Assembly (NCBI GenBank): GCA_023416995.1
Contig: JAEZGI010000044.1
Span: 6,433-70,432, forward strand
DNA length: 64,000 bases
Source of the DNA: Bacteroidota bacterium
GTDB lineage: Bacteria > Bacteroidota > Bacteroidia > Chitinophagales > Chitinophagaceae
Direction of reading: 5' to 3'
Part shown: piece by piece, positions 8,007 to 16,826 of the stretch
Position numbering within the stretch: the first letter of the stretch is position 1
Layout: each line of letters opens with the position of its first letter
Program-made: the position numbers and the translations under genes
The notes under the pieces: generated by a model
The model's input: only the letters and a program-made list of their open reading frames with translations
Told to the model about the DNA's origin: nothing
Databases searched by the model: none

Positions 8007-9449
8007 ATGTTACTTACTGCCCCTGGTGTTAAACGCGAAAAGAAGTTGGTATTAAAACCGGGTTCCGAGGTATGGACATCATCCGAAAAATTTTGGTTCA
8101 GAGTTTTGTTCCTTTTTGTGATACTGCTGGTGATACCGTATGAAACCAATTTTTATGTCCGGCTTTTTAACAGCCGTTCATTTTTCTGGTACCTTTCTTC
8201 GCTCGCGGGTTATCGCCCTAATTTTTATACACTACAGACCGAAAGCGGCCGCTGGGGCCTTGGTTCATACCTCAACTGGGCGATAGCTGGAGGAATCGCT
8301 TTGACCGGCGCCATCATCTGGACGCTCGTCGCCCGTAAAACCGAACGTCACCGCACAAACTATAATGTGTTGTATTACTGGACGCGTGTAGTTATGCGCT
8401 ATAGAATTGCTGTTGGTCTGATTGCGTTTGGTTTTTTAAAGGTATACCCGATGCAGATGCCTTATCCATCTTTATCAAACCTGCTGACTGATCTTGGTGA
8501 CTACAATACTTATAAAATTTATTGGCAGCATGTCGGTATCGCCATCTGGTATGAGATACTATTAGGATGGGTTGAAGTGATCGGCGGGATATTGATGTTT
8601 TTCCGTGCCACCACATTTATCGGCGCACTTATCAACGCAGGTGTTTTGTACAATATAGCACACGCAAACCTGGGATATGATGGCGGGGTACATGTGTATA
8701 GTTCGTTTTTTGTGTTGTTTTCGCTGATACTGTTGATACCTTATGTAATAGATTTGTACCGTTTGTTTGTTGAGCAAAGGGATGTGATGCCAAGACGTTA
8801 TGTGCCGGCATTTAATTCCGCGGGCAAACGGCTGTTTTATTATGCAACCAAGGCGACTGTCATTATCTTATTCACCCTCGTTTATGGCTTACTGAGACAT
8901 GATGTTCACTACAATGAAAAGTATTTAAAAGAACCGGTGAATCCAGGATTATCGAATGCTGCCGGTATCTATAACGTGAGTGAGTTTAAACTGAATGGAA
9001 CCGTGTTGCCTTATAATCCACTTGATTCAATTCGTTGGCAGAATGTTGTTTTTGAAAACTGGGGAACGATGATATACAAAGTCAATAAAGCTTTCCCGGT
9101 TTCACTGAATAACGGCACACCTAATTTGCAAAACCTGCAAAGAAGTTATGAATTGGCTGGCATAGCCGGAGGACGCAGATTTTTGTATTATGAAGCTGAT
9201 ACAGTCAGTCAGGTTCTTTACCTGAAAGACAAGGCGCAAAAAAGGGGTGGGGATGAAGAAAGTGCGCGTGGAACCGTTCCTGCAAAAAAACAAAAGCCTG
9301 AAGAGCCATTGTTTTCGTGGCGTTATGAGCGGGCAGGGAGCGACCGTATTATTATCCGTGGCCGTCTTGAAAATAAAGATTCGATAGATGTAGTGTTGGA
9401 TCGTGTGCAACGAAAATTTGCCATCCAGACTAATCGTATCCGGTACTAA
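8007..9449 (+). CDS. Seven-helix membrane protein with C-terminal exported domain, copy B
   Basis: A 480-residue paralogue of the preceding gene. The ATG at 8007 (MLLTAPGVKREKK) is chosen because the upstream in-frame codon at 7905 would overlap copy A by 92 bp, whereas 8007 lies 10 bp after its stop. The same layout is seen: hydrophobic segments in the first ~310 residues, LYYWTRVVMRYRIAVG, a DoxX-like GWVEVIGGILMFFRATTFIGA, NIAHANLGYDGGVHVY, and a soluble tail with GLSNAAGIYNVSEFKLNGT and RWQNVVFENW. Copy B has an extra charged Lys/Glu-rich insertion near the C-terminus (KDKAQKRGGDEESARG). The pair arose by tandem duplication and both copies are kept intact. Confidence 0.8.
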   Translation: MLLTAPGVKREKKLVLKPGSEVWTSSEKFWFRVLFLFVILLVIPYETNFYVRLFNSRSFFWYLSSLAGYRPNFYTLQTESGRWGLGSYLNWAIAGGIALTGAIIWTLVARKTERHRTNYNVLYYWTRVVMRYRIAVGLIAFGFLKVYPMQMPYPSLSNLLTDLGDYNTYKIYWQHVGIAIWYEILLGWVEVIGGILMFFRATTFIGALINAGVLYNIAHANLGYDGGVHVYSSFFVLFSLILLIPYVIDLYRLFVEQRDVMPRRYVPAFNSAGKRLFYYATKATVIILFTLVYGLLRHDVHYNEKYLKEPVNPGLSNAAGIYNVSEFKLNGTVLPYNPLDSIRWQNVVFENWGTMIYKVNKAFPVSLNNGTPNLQNLQRSYELAGIAGGRRFLYYEADTVSQVLYLKDKAQKRGGDEESARGTVPAKKQKPEEPLFSWRYERAGSDRIIIRGRLENKDSIDVVLDRVQRKFAIQTNRIRY

Positions 9450-9470
9450 TTTTATAGATATCATTGCATC

Positions 9471-10238
9471 ATGAAAAGAATTCTGTTAGTCGTTATCAGC
9501 ATCGCTTTTTTCGGAGTTCAACTTCGCGCTACGCCAACAACAGTTACCGTTCGTGCACGTGCGAAAGATGCAAAATTTATTGGCACCGGTATGGGTGGGG
9601 CTTATGTTGTTATCAGGAACGTCCTGACGGGTGAGGTGGTCGCAAAAGGTATTACGAGTGGTAATTCAGGTGATACCCGGTTGCTGTTGCAGTTGCCTGT
9701 CAAAAGGCACCAGGCGCTCACTGATCAGGAAACAGCTAAATTTGTGACAACTATTGACCTTGCTGAGCCGTTATATGTAGAGATTGAAGTTTCAGCCCCC
9801 GTCACCAGGAAAAATGCAACAGTTAAGGGTTCGGTGCAGATGTGGCTGATACCCGGAAAACATATCGGTGGTGATGGAGTGATTGTTGAGTTGCCAGGTT
9901 TAATAGTGGATCTGTTACAGCCTACAACTCACCAGGTAATTCCGGTTGGTTCAGGACAGAATATCCAACTGGTGTTCAGGACAAGTGTTACAATGTTGTG
10001 CGGGTGTACCATTACCAAAGGAGGCACCTGGGACGCGGATGGCATTGAGGTGGGGGCTATTATAAAAAAGGATGGAAAAGAAATTGAGAAGATCAGTATG
10101 AGGTTAACAGATACCGCGAATATATTTGAAGGCGTTTTAAAATCTGCGTCAAAAGGTTTGTACCAGATTACGGTTTATGCGTTTCAACCTATTACAGGAA
10201 ACACCGGTGTGGATCATACTAATTTTGTGATACAATGA
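9471..10238 (+). CDS. Exported protein of unknown function
   Basis: 255 residues with a clear signal peptide (MKRILLVVISIAFFGVQLRA). The mature part appears to be two beta-sandwich-like halves: residues ~22-140, and ~150-255. The second half contains the conspicuous motif MLCGCTITKGGTWDADGIEV, with a Cys-Gly-Cys pair that could bind metal or form a disulfide. It begins 21 bp after membrane copy B and is part of the SusC1 operon. I do not assign a family. The co-occurrence with the two membrane proteins and the exported rhodanese downstream suggests a periplasmic redox or metal-related role, but this is only inference. Confidence 0.7.
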   Translation: MKRILLVVISIAFFGVQLRATPTTVTVRARAKDAKFIGTGMGGAYVVIRNVLTGEVVAKGITSGNSGDTRLLLQLPVKRHQALTDQETAKFVTTIDLAEPLYVEIEVSAPVTRKNATVKGSVQMWLIPGKHIGGDGVIVELPGLIVDLLQPTTHQVIPVGSGQNIQLVFRTSVTMLCGCTITKGGTWDADGIEVGAIIKKDGKEIEKISMRLTDTANIFEGVLKSASKGLYQITVYAFQPITGNTGVDHTNFVIQ

Positions 10239-10339
10239 CGAACGGGATCCGAAGGAATCAATTACAGACAAGGAACCGGATTAAAACAAAGGTTTAAACA
10301 CAATAGGAAATAATTTAACAGCAACTTAAAAATTTGATC

Positions 10340-10723
10340 ATGAAAAAAATATTGTATTTCGTTGTATCGCTTTTCATATCGGGAGCCGCATTTACACAGG
10401 ATAAAAAAGCAGTTTCAGCGGCTGAGTTTGAAAAAGCCATTGATGACGATAAGGGAACTCTTATCGACGTCAGGAGACCTGAAGAGTTTAAAGAAGGTCA
10501 TATCAAGGGTGCCCTAAACGCTAACTGGCAGAATATCGAAGAGTTTAAATCTAAAACCGCAAAACTCGACAAAACCAAACCAGTATATCTTTATTGCCTG
10601 GCCGGTGTGAGGAGTGAGAAGGCTGCAGACTATTTACTGAAAAGCGGATTTAAACAGGTTATAGGTTTAGACGGTGGCATTAAGGCATGGAAAGATGCGA
10701 AGAAGCCCTTAGTGAAACCATAA
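10340..10723 (+). CDS. Exported single-domain rhodanese
   Basis: 127 residues; ATG at 10340 preferred over the TTG two codons earlier. A signal peptide (MKKILYFVVSLFISGAAFTQ) precedes one rhodanese domain (about 28-125): DVRRPEEFKEGHIKGALNAN, then the active-site loop YCLAGVRSEKA with the persulfide-forming Cys in the CX5-6 loop (CLAGVRS) and GGIKAWKDAKKPL. Rhodanese domains carry sulfane sulfur on this Cys; the export signal puts it in the periplasm. It lies 100 bp after the exported unknown protein and may be transcribed with the SusC1 operon. Confidence 0.88.
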   Translation: MKKILYFVVSLFISGAAFTQDKKAVSAAEFEKAIDDDKGTLIDVRRPEEFKEGHIKGALNANWQNIEEFKSKTAKLDKTKPVYLYCLAGVRSEKAADYLLKSGFKQVIGLDGGIKAWKDAKKPLVKP

Positions 10724-10766
10724 TGTATAATAAATACTGTCGGCCGATTTACCAACGAGAATCATT

Positions 10767-11390
10767 GTGAACATTTTTATTTCTTACGCTTTTAGTTTTT
10801 TGGGTTCGCTAACACCAGGTACGGTTAATCTGAGTGTGCTACAGTCCGGGCTCGATCACAAAGCATCGGTAGCTATACGCATGGCTGCGGCTGCGGCAAT
10901 GGTTGAATACTTTTATGCATGGATCGCAGTCAGGTTCGAAATGCTTATCACCAGCAGTCCTTTGATTGTTTCCAATATGCAACTAATAACCGCTATTGTA
11001 ATGACTACGCTGGGTATACTGACTATTGTGAACTCATCGGGACCGGGTAAGCTGAAAGAGTCGTCGCAACCCAATGGTTTTGTTAAGGGATTGCTTTTAG
11101 GTATACTTAATCCACTTGCAATTCCATACTGGACGGGAGCGACTGCGTATTTCAAAAGCCAGGGCTGGATAGATCTTACAACTTCTTTTGGTTTGCATTC
11201 GTATTTGTTGGGTGTATCACTTGGGGTGTTTACTTTGCTTGTGCTTGTTGCTTATGGTGCCAGGCGCCTGGCCAGGGTGATGCTGAACAGCAAATCGATT
11301 GTAAGAAAGATACCGGGATTTCTCCTGTTAGGACTGGGTTTATTTGCGTTTACAAAATATTTCATTGGAGTATACTCAGTGAGTGCCTGA
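10767..11390 (+). CDS. LysE/RhtB-family membrane transporter
   Basis: 207 residues starting at a GTG (10767), 43 bp after the rhodanese. Six hydrophobic segments and the family's start motif with a Pro-Gly turn (SFLGSLTPGTVNLSVLQSGL) identify the LysE-type exporter fold; LGILNPLAIPYWTGA is the second conserved half-motif. Members export amino acids or other small solutes through the inner membrane. The substrate here is unknown. No earlier ATG is available in frame; GTG is the natural start because it precedes the first helix directly. Confidence 0.75.
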   Translation: MNIFISYAFSFLGSLTPGTVNLSVLQSGLDHKASVAIRMAAAAAMVEYFYAWIAVRFEMLITSSPLIVSNMQLITAIVMTTLGILTIVNSSGPGKLKESSQPNGFVKGLLLGILNPLAIPYWTGATAYFKSQGWIDLTTSFGLHSYLLGVSLGVFTLLVLVAYGARRLARVMLNSKSIVRKIPGFLLLGLGLFAFTKYFIGVYSVSA

Positions 11391-11469
11391 TCGGGTGGTT
11401 CGCACGGGTGTTGCTCACTATAAGCCCCATAAAAAATCACCGTAGGCTTCAGGCAGTTGATCTGCCGGG

Positions 11470-12921
11470 ATGGAAATTATACAAATGTCTCAATCAACAT
11501 ATGACGCAGTAGTTGTCGGGTCCGGTCCAAACGGGCTGGCTGCAGCAATACATTTACAACAGGCGGGCCTGTCGGTGTTGATCCTTGAGGCCAAAGACAC
11601 ACCGGGTGGTGGTATGCGAACCGCGGCGCTCACTTTGCCGGGTTTCAGTCACGATATCTGTTCAGCCGTTCATCCCATGGCGGCCAACTCGCCTTTTTTC
11701 AGGTCGCTACCGCTGGAAGAACATGGGTTGGAATATATATATCCCGAAATCGCAGCAGCGCATCCCTTTGATGATGGTACTGCTGCGATACTGACTAAAT
11801 CTATTACTGATACCGGTGCAAGCCTGGGGGAAGATGAAAAGAGTTATCAGCAATTGATGAGGTCTTTGGTGAACGATTGGCCCGAAATTGAAAATGATGT
11901 ACTTGCTCCATTTCGTTTTCCGGCAAGTCCCCTTAAAATGGCCGCATTTGGAGCAAGGGCCATACAGCCTGCAATATTGCTTGCCAAACGTTTCCGTAAT
12001 GATAAGTCCAGGGCGTTTTTTGCCGGTATGGCGGCACATTCAATTCTTCCGTTAAATCAACTGGCCACCTCTGCTATTGGATTAGTAATGTTAATCTCTG
12101 CCCATATAAAAGGCTGGCCTGTACCCAGAGGCGGTTCGCAAACGTTGGCAGACGCTCTTGTCCGTTATTTTAAAAGTATTGGTGGCGAGATACAAACAGG
12201 CGTTCATGTAAAATCGCTTTTGGAGCTGCCACCGGCAAAGGCAGTATTGTTTGACTGTGGCCCAAAGCAGCTATTGGAAATCGCCGGTAAACAGTTCAGT
12301 GCATTGTACAGGGGCCAGTTGCGGCGATACAAATACGGGATGGGCGTATTCAAAGTGGACTGGGCGCTGAATGCTCCGATACCTTTTACAAATGAACAGT
12401 GTCGAAGTGCGGGAACCTTGCATCTCGGGGGTTCTTTTAAAGAATTGGTAGCATCGGAGCAAAGTGCATGGTCAGGAAAAGAATCTGAAAACCCGTTCGT
12501 GTTGCTTGCACAGCAGAGTGTGGTTGATACATCAAGAGCACCGCAGGGGAAACATACTGCCTGGGCTTATTGCCATGTGCCAAATGGATCGTTGAAAGAC
12601 ATGACAGCCATCATCGAACGGCAGGTTGAAAGATTTGCACCGGGCTTTGGTGATACCATCATTGCCCGTCATACTTATAATACCGCGCAAATGGAAGCTT
12701 ACAATCCAAACTATATTGGCGGCGACATCAACGGTGGTGAGTTCAATATAGCACAGTTATTCACAAGACCTGCTTTGCGGCGTTCGCCCTATAAAACCCC
12801 GGCGAAAGGATTGTATATCTGTTCGGCTTCGACCCCTCCGGGTGGAGGGGTTCATGGTATGTGTGGTTTTCATGCGGCCCGGCAGGTATTGAAAGACCTG
12901 AACGTCGCAAATTTCGGTTAA
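11470..12921 (+). CDS. NAD(P)/FAD-dependent oxidoreductase, phytoene-desaturase-like (CrtI family)
   Basis: 483 residues; a second in-frame ATG at 11485 (MSQSTYDAVVVGSG) is an equally likely start. The N-terminal dinucleotide-binding fingerprint VVVGSGPNGLAAAIHLQQAG with LILEAKDTPGGGMRT is diagnostic of flavin-binding Rossmann folds, and the C-terminal ICSASTPPGGGVHGMCGFHA is the second FAD contact typical of the CrtI-like group. No signal peptide, so cytoplasmic. Family members desaturate, isomerise or oxidise polyene or steroid-like substrates; no carotenoid genes are nearby, so the substrate is open. It follows the LysE gene by 79 bp and converges on the amidohydrolase downstream. Confidence 0.88.
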   Translation: MEIIQMSQSTYDAVVVGSGPNGLAAAIHLQQAGLSVLILEAKDTPGGGMRTAALTLPGFSHDICSAVHPMAANSPFFRSLPLEEHGLEYIYPEIAAAHPFDDGTAAILTKSITDTGASLGEDEKSYQQLMRSLVNDWPEIENDVLAPFRFPASPLKMAAFGARAIQPAILLAKRFRNDKSRAFFAGMAAHSILPLNQLATSAIGLVMLISAHIKGWPVPRGGSQTLADALVRYFKSIGGEIQTGVHVKSLLELPPAKAVLFDCGPKQLLEIAGKQFSALYRGQLRRYKYGMGVFKVDWALNAPIPFTNEQCRSAGTLHLGGSFKELVASEQSAWSGKESENPFVLLAQQSVVDTSRAPQGKHTAWAYCHVPNGSLKDMTAIIERQVERFAPGFGDTIIARHTYNTAQMEAYNPNYIGGDINGGEFNIAQLFTRPALRRSPYKTPAKGLYICSASTPPGGGVHGMCGFHAARQVLKDLNVANFG

Positions 12922-12970
12922 ACCAAGCCGTTATACCGATAACACACCGGTTAATCACTGGCAAAATCAA

Positions 12971-14593
12971 CTATTGAAACCCCGGTATTTGATAACCAAC
13001 TGTACCATCTACCATCGTTAGAAATACCTTTGTTGCCATCAATTGTGGTGGTGGTATTGTAAAAATATCCTGCGACAATACAACCAGGTCAGCGAGTTTA
13101 CCTTTTTCCAGAGTGCCTTTTTGTTTTTCTGCAAATTCAGCATATGCTGCGGTGCTGGTATATGCTATCACAGCTTCTTCGCATGAAAGATTTTCAACCG
13201 GCCGTATCATAGCCAGCATGATATTCAGGAACGGGTTCAATGGTCCATCCGAGCCTATAGCTGTTGGAATCCCTGCCGCAACCAACGACTTAACAAGATT
13301 GAATTTTTTATCAGCATAGTCTTTTAAGAAATGGATGCTGGTGTCCTGTGAAGGATGAACGGGATTCACTACTACCACAATACCTTTTGCAACGAGTTCT
13401 CTCAGGAGCTTTTTTGATATGCCGTCTCCATGTTCTATTCTTACGCGCATATTTTTTGCAACAGATAACGGTAATCCGTTCATCGCCTGCAATAGCACAT
13501 TTATCATTGAATCTCCTGAAATATGAAACATCGGCTGATCGGACCGTGTTGCTGCGTCCGTAAGCATTTGTTTCAGTTCAGAAGTTGTGTGATAAGCAAT
13601 TCCGCTCCAGCCAGGCGGTTCGTTATAACCCGCGGAATAATATGCATGTTTTTCGAGCGGGGTACCTTCTATCATCCACTTGGTTCCGCTGATGGTCATT
13701 AATGGCAGACCAGGCGGAGATTTCGGTTTTTTAACCGGTGGGATCAATAACTTCCCGTTTCTGTCCATATCTGCCCAGGCTATTGCTCTGAACCTGATCG
13801 GCAAACCAACTTTTTGCCACATCTCAGCATAGGTGTCCGGTGAAGCAAAAGTGCACATGTTTTGCAGTGACGTAACGCCATATTGCAAAGCCTCTTCTGC
13901 CAGTGTTTTGAGGGACCGTGCAAATGCCTCCTTATCTGTCAGTGTTTCGAGAACGGGTGAAAGATACTGTGTGTTGTCGTATATTCTACCGTCCAGCTCG
14001 TTGTTGGTTGTTACCCTGCCATAAAAGCCCGCTTTTATTTCTGGTGGATCATTCAGCAATTGCAGCGTCTTCAAAGCTGCACTGTTAAACACGCCGACAT
14101 GACCCCAATACGACCACAAATGAATTGGATGATCCGGCGCAAGTTCATCAAGGCTGAAGCGATTCAATGAAGTATCCATTATTGTTTCTGGCCCCAGGGA
14201 AGCGTGGATCCATGTGCCTTTTGGCAGGGTGCGGGCTACCCGGATGATGGAATCTTCCAAAACCGAACGCGCCGGGGATCCGGTGCCATCGGGGGAGAAG
14301 CTGATATATCTGCCGATATACAGCGGCACGTGATGCATATGCGCATCATTAAACCCCGGTACTACCGTTTTACCTTCAAGGTTAATGCGTTTTGTTGCGG
14401 GACCTGCGAGTGTTAGTATTTCTTTATTTGTACCTGTCGCAGCAATGATATTTTTGGAAACCGCAAGCGCTTCAACATAAAGTTTTTTCTTATCCGATGT
14501 GAAAATTTTTCCATTGTAAAACACAAAGTCCGCCGGTTGTGCCTGGCAGTTATGACCTAAAATGAGGAGACAAAAAATTGAAAACAGTTTCAT
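12971..14593 (-). CDS. Exported amidohydrolase (YtcJ-like, Amidohydro_3)
   Basis: 540 residues from the ATG at 14593, chosen because it starts a signal peptide (MKLFSIFCLLILGHNCQAQ); an ATG 11 codons upstream would place non-signal residues in front. Metal-dependent hydrolase motifs are present: FNDAHMHH after the N-terminal beta-sandwich, HISGDSM, IEHGD and the late IGSDGPLNPF Asp. C-terminal KGTLEKGKLADLVVLS is the usual second beta-sandwich closure. YtcJ-type enzymes hydrolyse amide or N-formyl bonds; the true substrate is unknown. It is transcribed alone, convergent with the CrtI-like gene and divergent from the ECF sigma gene. Confidence 0.87.
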   Translation of the reverse strand: MKLFSIFCLLILGHNCQAQPADFVFYNGKIFTSDKKKLYVEALAVSKNIIAATGTNKEILTLAGPATKRINLEGKTVVPGFNDAHMHHVPLYIGRYISFSPDGTGSPARSVLEDSIIRVARTLPKGTWIHASLGPETIMDTSLNRFSLDELAPDHPIHLWSYWGHVGVFNSAALKTLQLLNDPPEIKAGFYGRVTTNNELDGRIYDNTQYLSPVLETLTDKEAFARSLKTLAEEALQYGVTSLQNMCTFASPDTYAEMWQKVGLPIRFRAIAWADMDRNGKLLIPPVKKPKSPPGLPLMTISGTKWMIEGTPLEKHAYYSAGYNEPPGWSGIAYHTTSELKQMLTDAATRSDQPMFHISGDSMINVLLQAMNGLPLSVAKNMRVRIEHGDGISKKLLRELVAKGIVVVVNPVHPSQDTSIHFLKDYADKKFNLVKSLVAAGIPTAIGSDGPLNPFLNIMLAMIRPVENLSCEEAVIAYTSTAAYAEFAEKQKGTLEKGKLADLVVLSQDIFTIPPPQLMATKVFLTMVDGTVGYQIPGFQ

Positions 14594-14811
14594 GTCAGAA
14601 AAATTTATAGTGGGGCTATAGCGCAATAAGAATCCGGAAATATCAGCTTACGGTGGCACACAAGAAAATTACGGAAGTAAATTCATAAATAGAAAATCAT
14701 AAAAAGCCGATTTGATTTCTCAACCGGGCCATGCAGCATTTTCAATTTTTTCTTCTTAGTATTGCTGTTTGTTACACAACAAAACCGCTTCATTCCTAAC
14801 AACTGCTGCCA
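14594..14811. other. Divergent promoter region
   Basis: 218 bp between the amidohydrolase (-) and the ECF sigma gene (+). It is AT-rich with runs of A and T (for example around 14738-14757), but I see no consensus -33/-7 pair, no palindrome longer than 8 bp and no RNA gene. Confidence 0.3.
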
Positions 14812-15402
14812 TTGACCCAACGCGACCCAAATATCGAAAAGGAGCTGCTGTTACAGGTTTCCCAGGGTGGGGACCAGGCGTTTTCCCGTTTGTTTCATCA
14901 ATATCATCACCAGCTTGCAGCATATATTAATCATCTTACAGGATCTGCCGACACCACGGAAGAGGTTGTACAGGATGTGTTTATGAAAATATGGGTCAAC
15001 AGAATTGCACTTGCCGAAGTCACTGATTTCCGCGCCTGGCTGTTTGCTATTTCAAAAAATCATGCAATCAATTGCCTTAAAAAGATGGCGACCGAACGTT
15101 TGCAACAAAAGGAATGGTCCCGGTTGCAGGCGATAACAGGCGAAGGGGATAGCACGGGCAATGAATACCAGCATTTACTTATAGAAAAGGCGATTCAGCA
15201 GTTACCACCGCAACAAAAAAAGGTTTTTGTGCTGAGTAAAATCAACAGGCTCAAGTACGAAGAAATTGCAACCAGGCTGAATCTTTCAAGAGAAACTGTG
15301 AAATCATATATCGCTTTGGCAAAAACATCCATCAATAAGTTTGTCAGCAGCAACTCCCCGTTTTTCATCACCTTGTACGTCATTACAAAAATTATTTTTT
15401 AA
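14812..15402 (+). CDS. ECF RNA polymerase sigma factor (FecI-like, RpoE family)
   Basis: 196 residues from a TTG at 14812; an in-frame TAA lies 12 bp upstream at 14797-14799 and no ATG occurs before region 2, so the rare start is forced. Region 2 spans about residues 27-64 (LFHQYHHQLAAYINHLTGSA, then EEVVQDVFMKIWVNR) and region 4 about 126-176 (AIQQLPPQQKKVFVLSK, LSRETVKSYIALAKTSINKF). It directs RNA polymerase to target promoters when released by the FecR-type anti-sigma encoded 70 bp downstream. The order sigma-FecR-SusC(STN)-SusD is the classical trans-envelope signalling arrangement. Confidence 0.93.
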   Translation: MTQRDPNIEKELLLQVSQGGDQAFSRLFHQYHHQLAAYINHLTGSADTTEEVVQDVFMKIWVNRIALAEVTDFRAWLFAISKNHAINCLKKMATERLQQKEWSRLQAITGEGDSTGNEYQHLLIEKAIQQLPPQQKKVFVLSKINRLKYEEIATRLNLSRETVKSYIALAKTSINKFVSSNSPFFITLYVITKIIF

Positions 15403-15472
15403 TTTTTTTCCAATTCATTACCCCCTTTTTGCAGGTGACTGTGTCTTATAGCTGTAACGACGCTTTGACCGC

Positions 15473-16696
15473 ATGAATCAGACTAACCGTTTTCAATATC
15501 TTCTCGGCTGTATAAAGGCAGGCACTGCCACGGAAGCAGAAACACAAGAATTTCTTGGGCTGCTTGAGCGTTCCGAAACAGACGAAACTTTGCGGGCCAT
15601 ATGGGAGGGGCTATCCGAAAAAACAGGTCCGCTTACCAAAGTCTCCCAACAACAGATCTTGCAGAATATCATGGCTGCTGAAAAGGATAATACATCTTCA
15701 TCCGGTTCAGTACACCAATCCATTCCCTTAAACAATCACTCCGGGACCAGAAAGCTGAAATATGCACTTGCCATTGCAGCCTCTTTCTTACTGGTATTAT
15801 TTGCAGGCAACTATTTTCTATCTCCGAACAAACAACGTGCGGTAACCGGCAATTTATCCGTCGATACCTATCAACATCACCCTGATGAGATAGTGCCAGG
15901 CAGCAATCGCGCAGAATTAGTGCTCGCAGATGGGTCCACAGTGAACCTTGACAGCGTACAGAATGGTAACATCGCTATCCAGGGCGATGTGGATGTCAGA
16001 AACGTTAATGGACAAATCCTGTACATTCCTGTTGGTAAGCAACAAATCCCGGCCACGGCCTCCTTCAATACATTACGCACACCCAAAGGCGGCAGCTACC
16101 AGTTAACGCTGGCCGATGGTACTAAACTCTGGCTGAACGCCGCTTCTACACTTCGATATCCTGTGGCATTTAACGAAAAAGAACGCATTGTTGAGTTAAA
16201 GGGTGAAGCATACTTTGAAGTTGCTAAAGATGTTTCAAGGCCCTTCCGTGTGCAGGTGAATGATATGACGGTGGAGGTAAAAGGAACGCACTTTAATATA
16301 ATGGCTTATGATAACGAAGCCGCCGTTAAAACCACATTGATTGAAGGATCGGTGGCCATCAGGGGTGAGGGATACAATACGCTACTTCGGCCAGGTCAGG
16401 AGGCAAAACTTACTCCGGATAATAAGCTGCAGGTATTTGACGGCGTTAATGTGGAACAGGTGATGGCCTGGAAAAACGGATACTTTCATTTTGATCGTGC
16501 AGGTCTTGAAGTGCTTATGCGCCAGATTGAAAGATGGTACGATGTGAACGTTGTGTACGAGGGAACCATCCAGCAAAGATCCTTTGGTGGAAAAATTTCG
16601 CGCAGCAGCAATATTAATGATGTCCTTAAAATTCTTGAATTAAGTAAGGTTACATTCCGGATAGAAAACAAAACCATTATTGTAAGTAATAAATAG
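15473..16696 (+). CDS. FecR-like anti-sigma regulator (FecR1)
   Basis: 407 residues. A short cytoplasmic N-terminal segment (1-95) would hold the sigma factor; one membrane helix (~99-118, YALAIAASFLLVLFAGNYFL); then the periplasmic FecR domain (about 190-300, with TPKGGSYQLTLADGTKLWLN and GEAYFEVAKD) and a single C-terminal DUF4974/STN-like domain (about 335-405, AGLEVLMRQIERWYDVNVVY ... IENKTIIVS). It transmits receptor occupancy of SusC2 to the sigma factor. After the stop, two RNA hairpin candidates separate it from SusC2. Confidence 0.92.
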   Translation: MNQTNRFQYLLGCIKAGTATEAETQEFLGLLERSETDETLRAIWEGLSEKTGPLTKVSQQQILQNIMAAEKDNTSSSGSVHQSIPLNNHSGTRKLKYALAIAASFLLVLFAGNYFLSPNKQRAVTGNLSVDTYQHHPDEIVPGSNRAELVLADGSTVNLDSVQNGNIAIQGDVDVRNVNGQILYIPVGKQQIPATASFNTLRTPKGGSYQLTLADGTKLWLNAASTLRYPVAFNEKERIVELKGEAYFEVAKDVSRPFRVQVNDMTVEVKGTHFNIMAYDNEAAVKTTLIEGSVAIRGEGYNTLLRPGQEAKLTPDNKLQVFDGVNVEQVMAWKNGYFHFDRAGLEVLMRQIERWYDVNVVYEGTIQQRSFGGKISRSSNINDVLKILELSKVTFRIENKTIIVSNK

Positions 16697-16751
16697 AATC
16701 CGTACACAAAAAAGCCGGCGTGTTGCGAGCACGTCCGGCCTTGTACGGGTT
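16697..16751 (+). promoter_or_regulatory. Bipartite stem-loop directly after fecR1
   Basis: AATCCGTACA (16697-16706) pairs over 10 positions (one G-U) with TGTACGGGTT (16742-16751). Inside it, GCCGGCGTG pairs with CACGTCCGGC with one bulged base. It begins at the first base after the fecR1 stop. No strong U-tract follows, so it is more likely an mRNA processing, stability or attenuation element than a simple terminator. Confidence 0.55.
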
Positions 16752-16775
16752 CTTAACAATTGTTGTGAAACACAT

Positions 16776-16795
16776 ACTTCCGGCAAACCGGAAGT
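16776..16795 (+). promoter_or_regulatory. Leader stem-loop 31 nt before the SusC2 start
   Basis: ACTTCCGG-CAAA-CCGGAAGT is a perfect 8-bp stem with a 4-nt loop and no U-run after it. It ends 31 nt before the ATG at 16827. A comparable hairpin occupies the same position before SusC5. Confidence 0.55.
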
Positions 16796-16826
16796 GTTAT
16801 TGTCAAAATTAAACCCAAGTAAAGGT

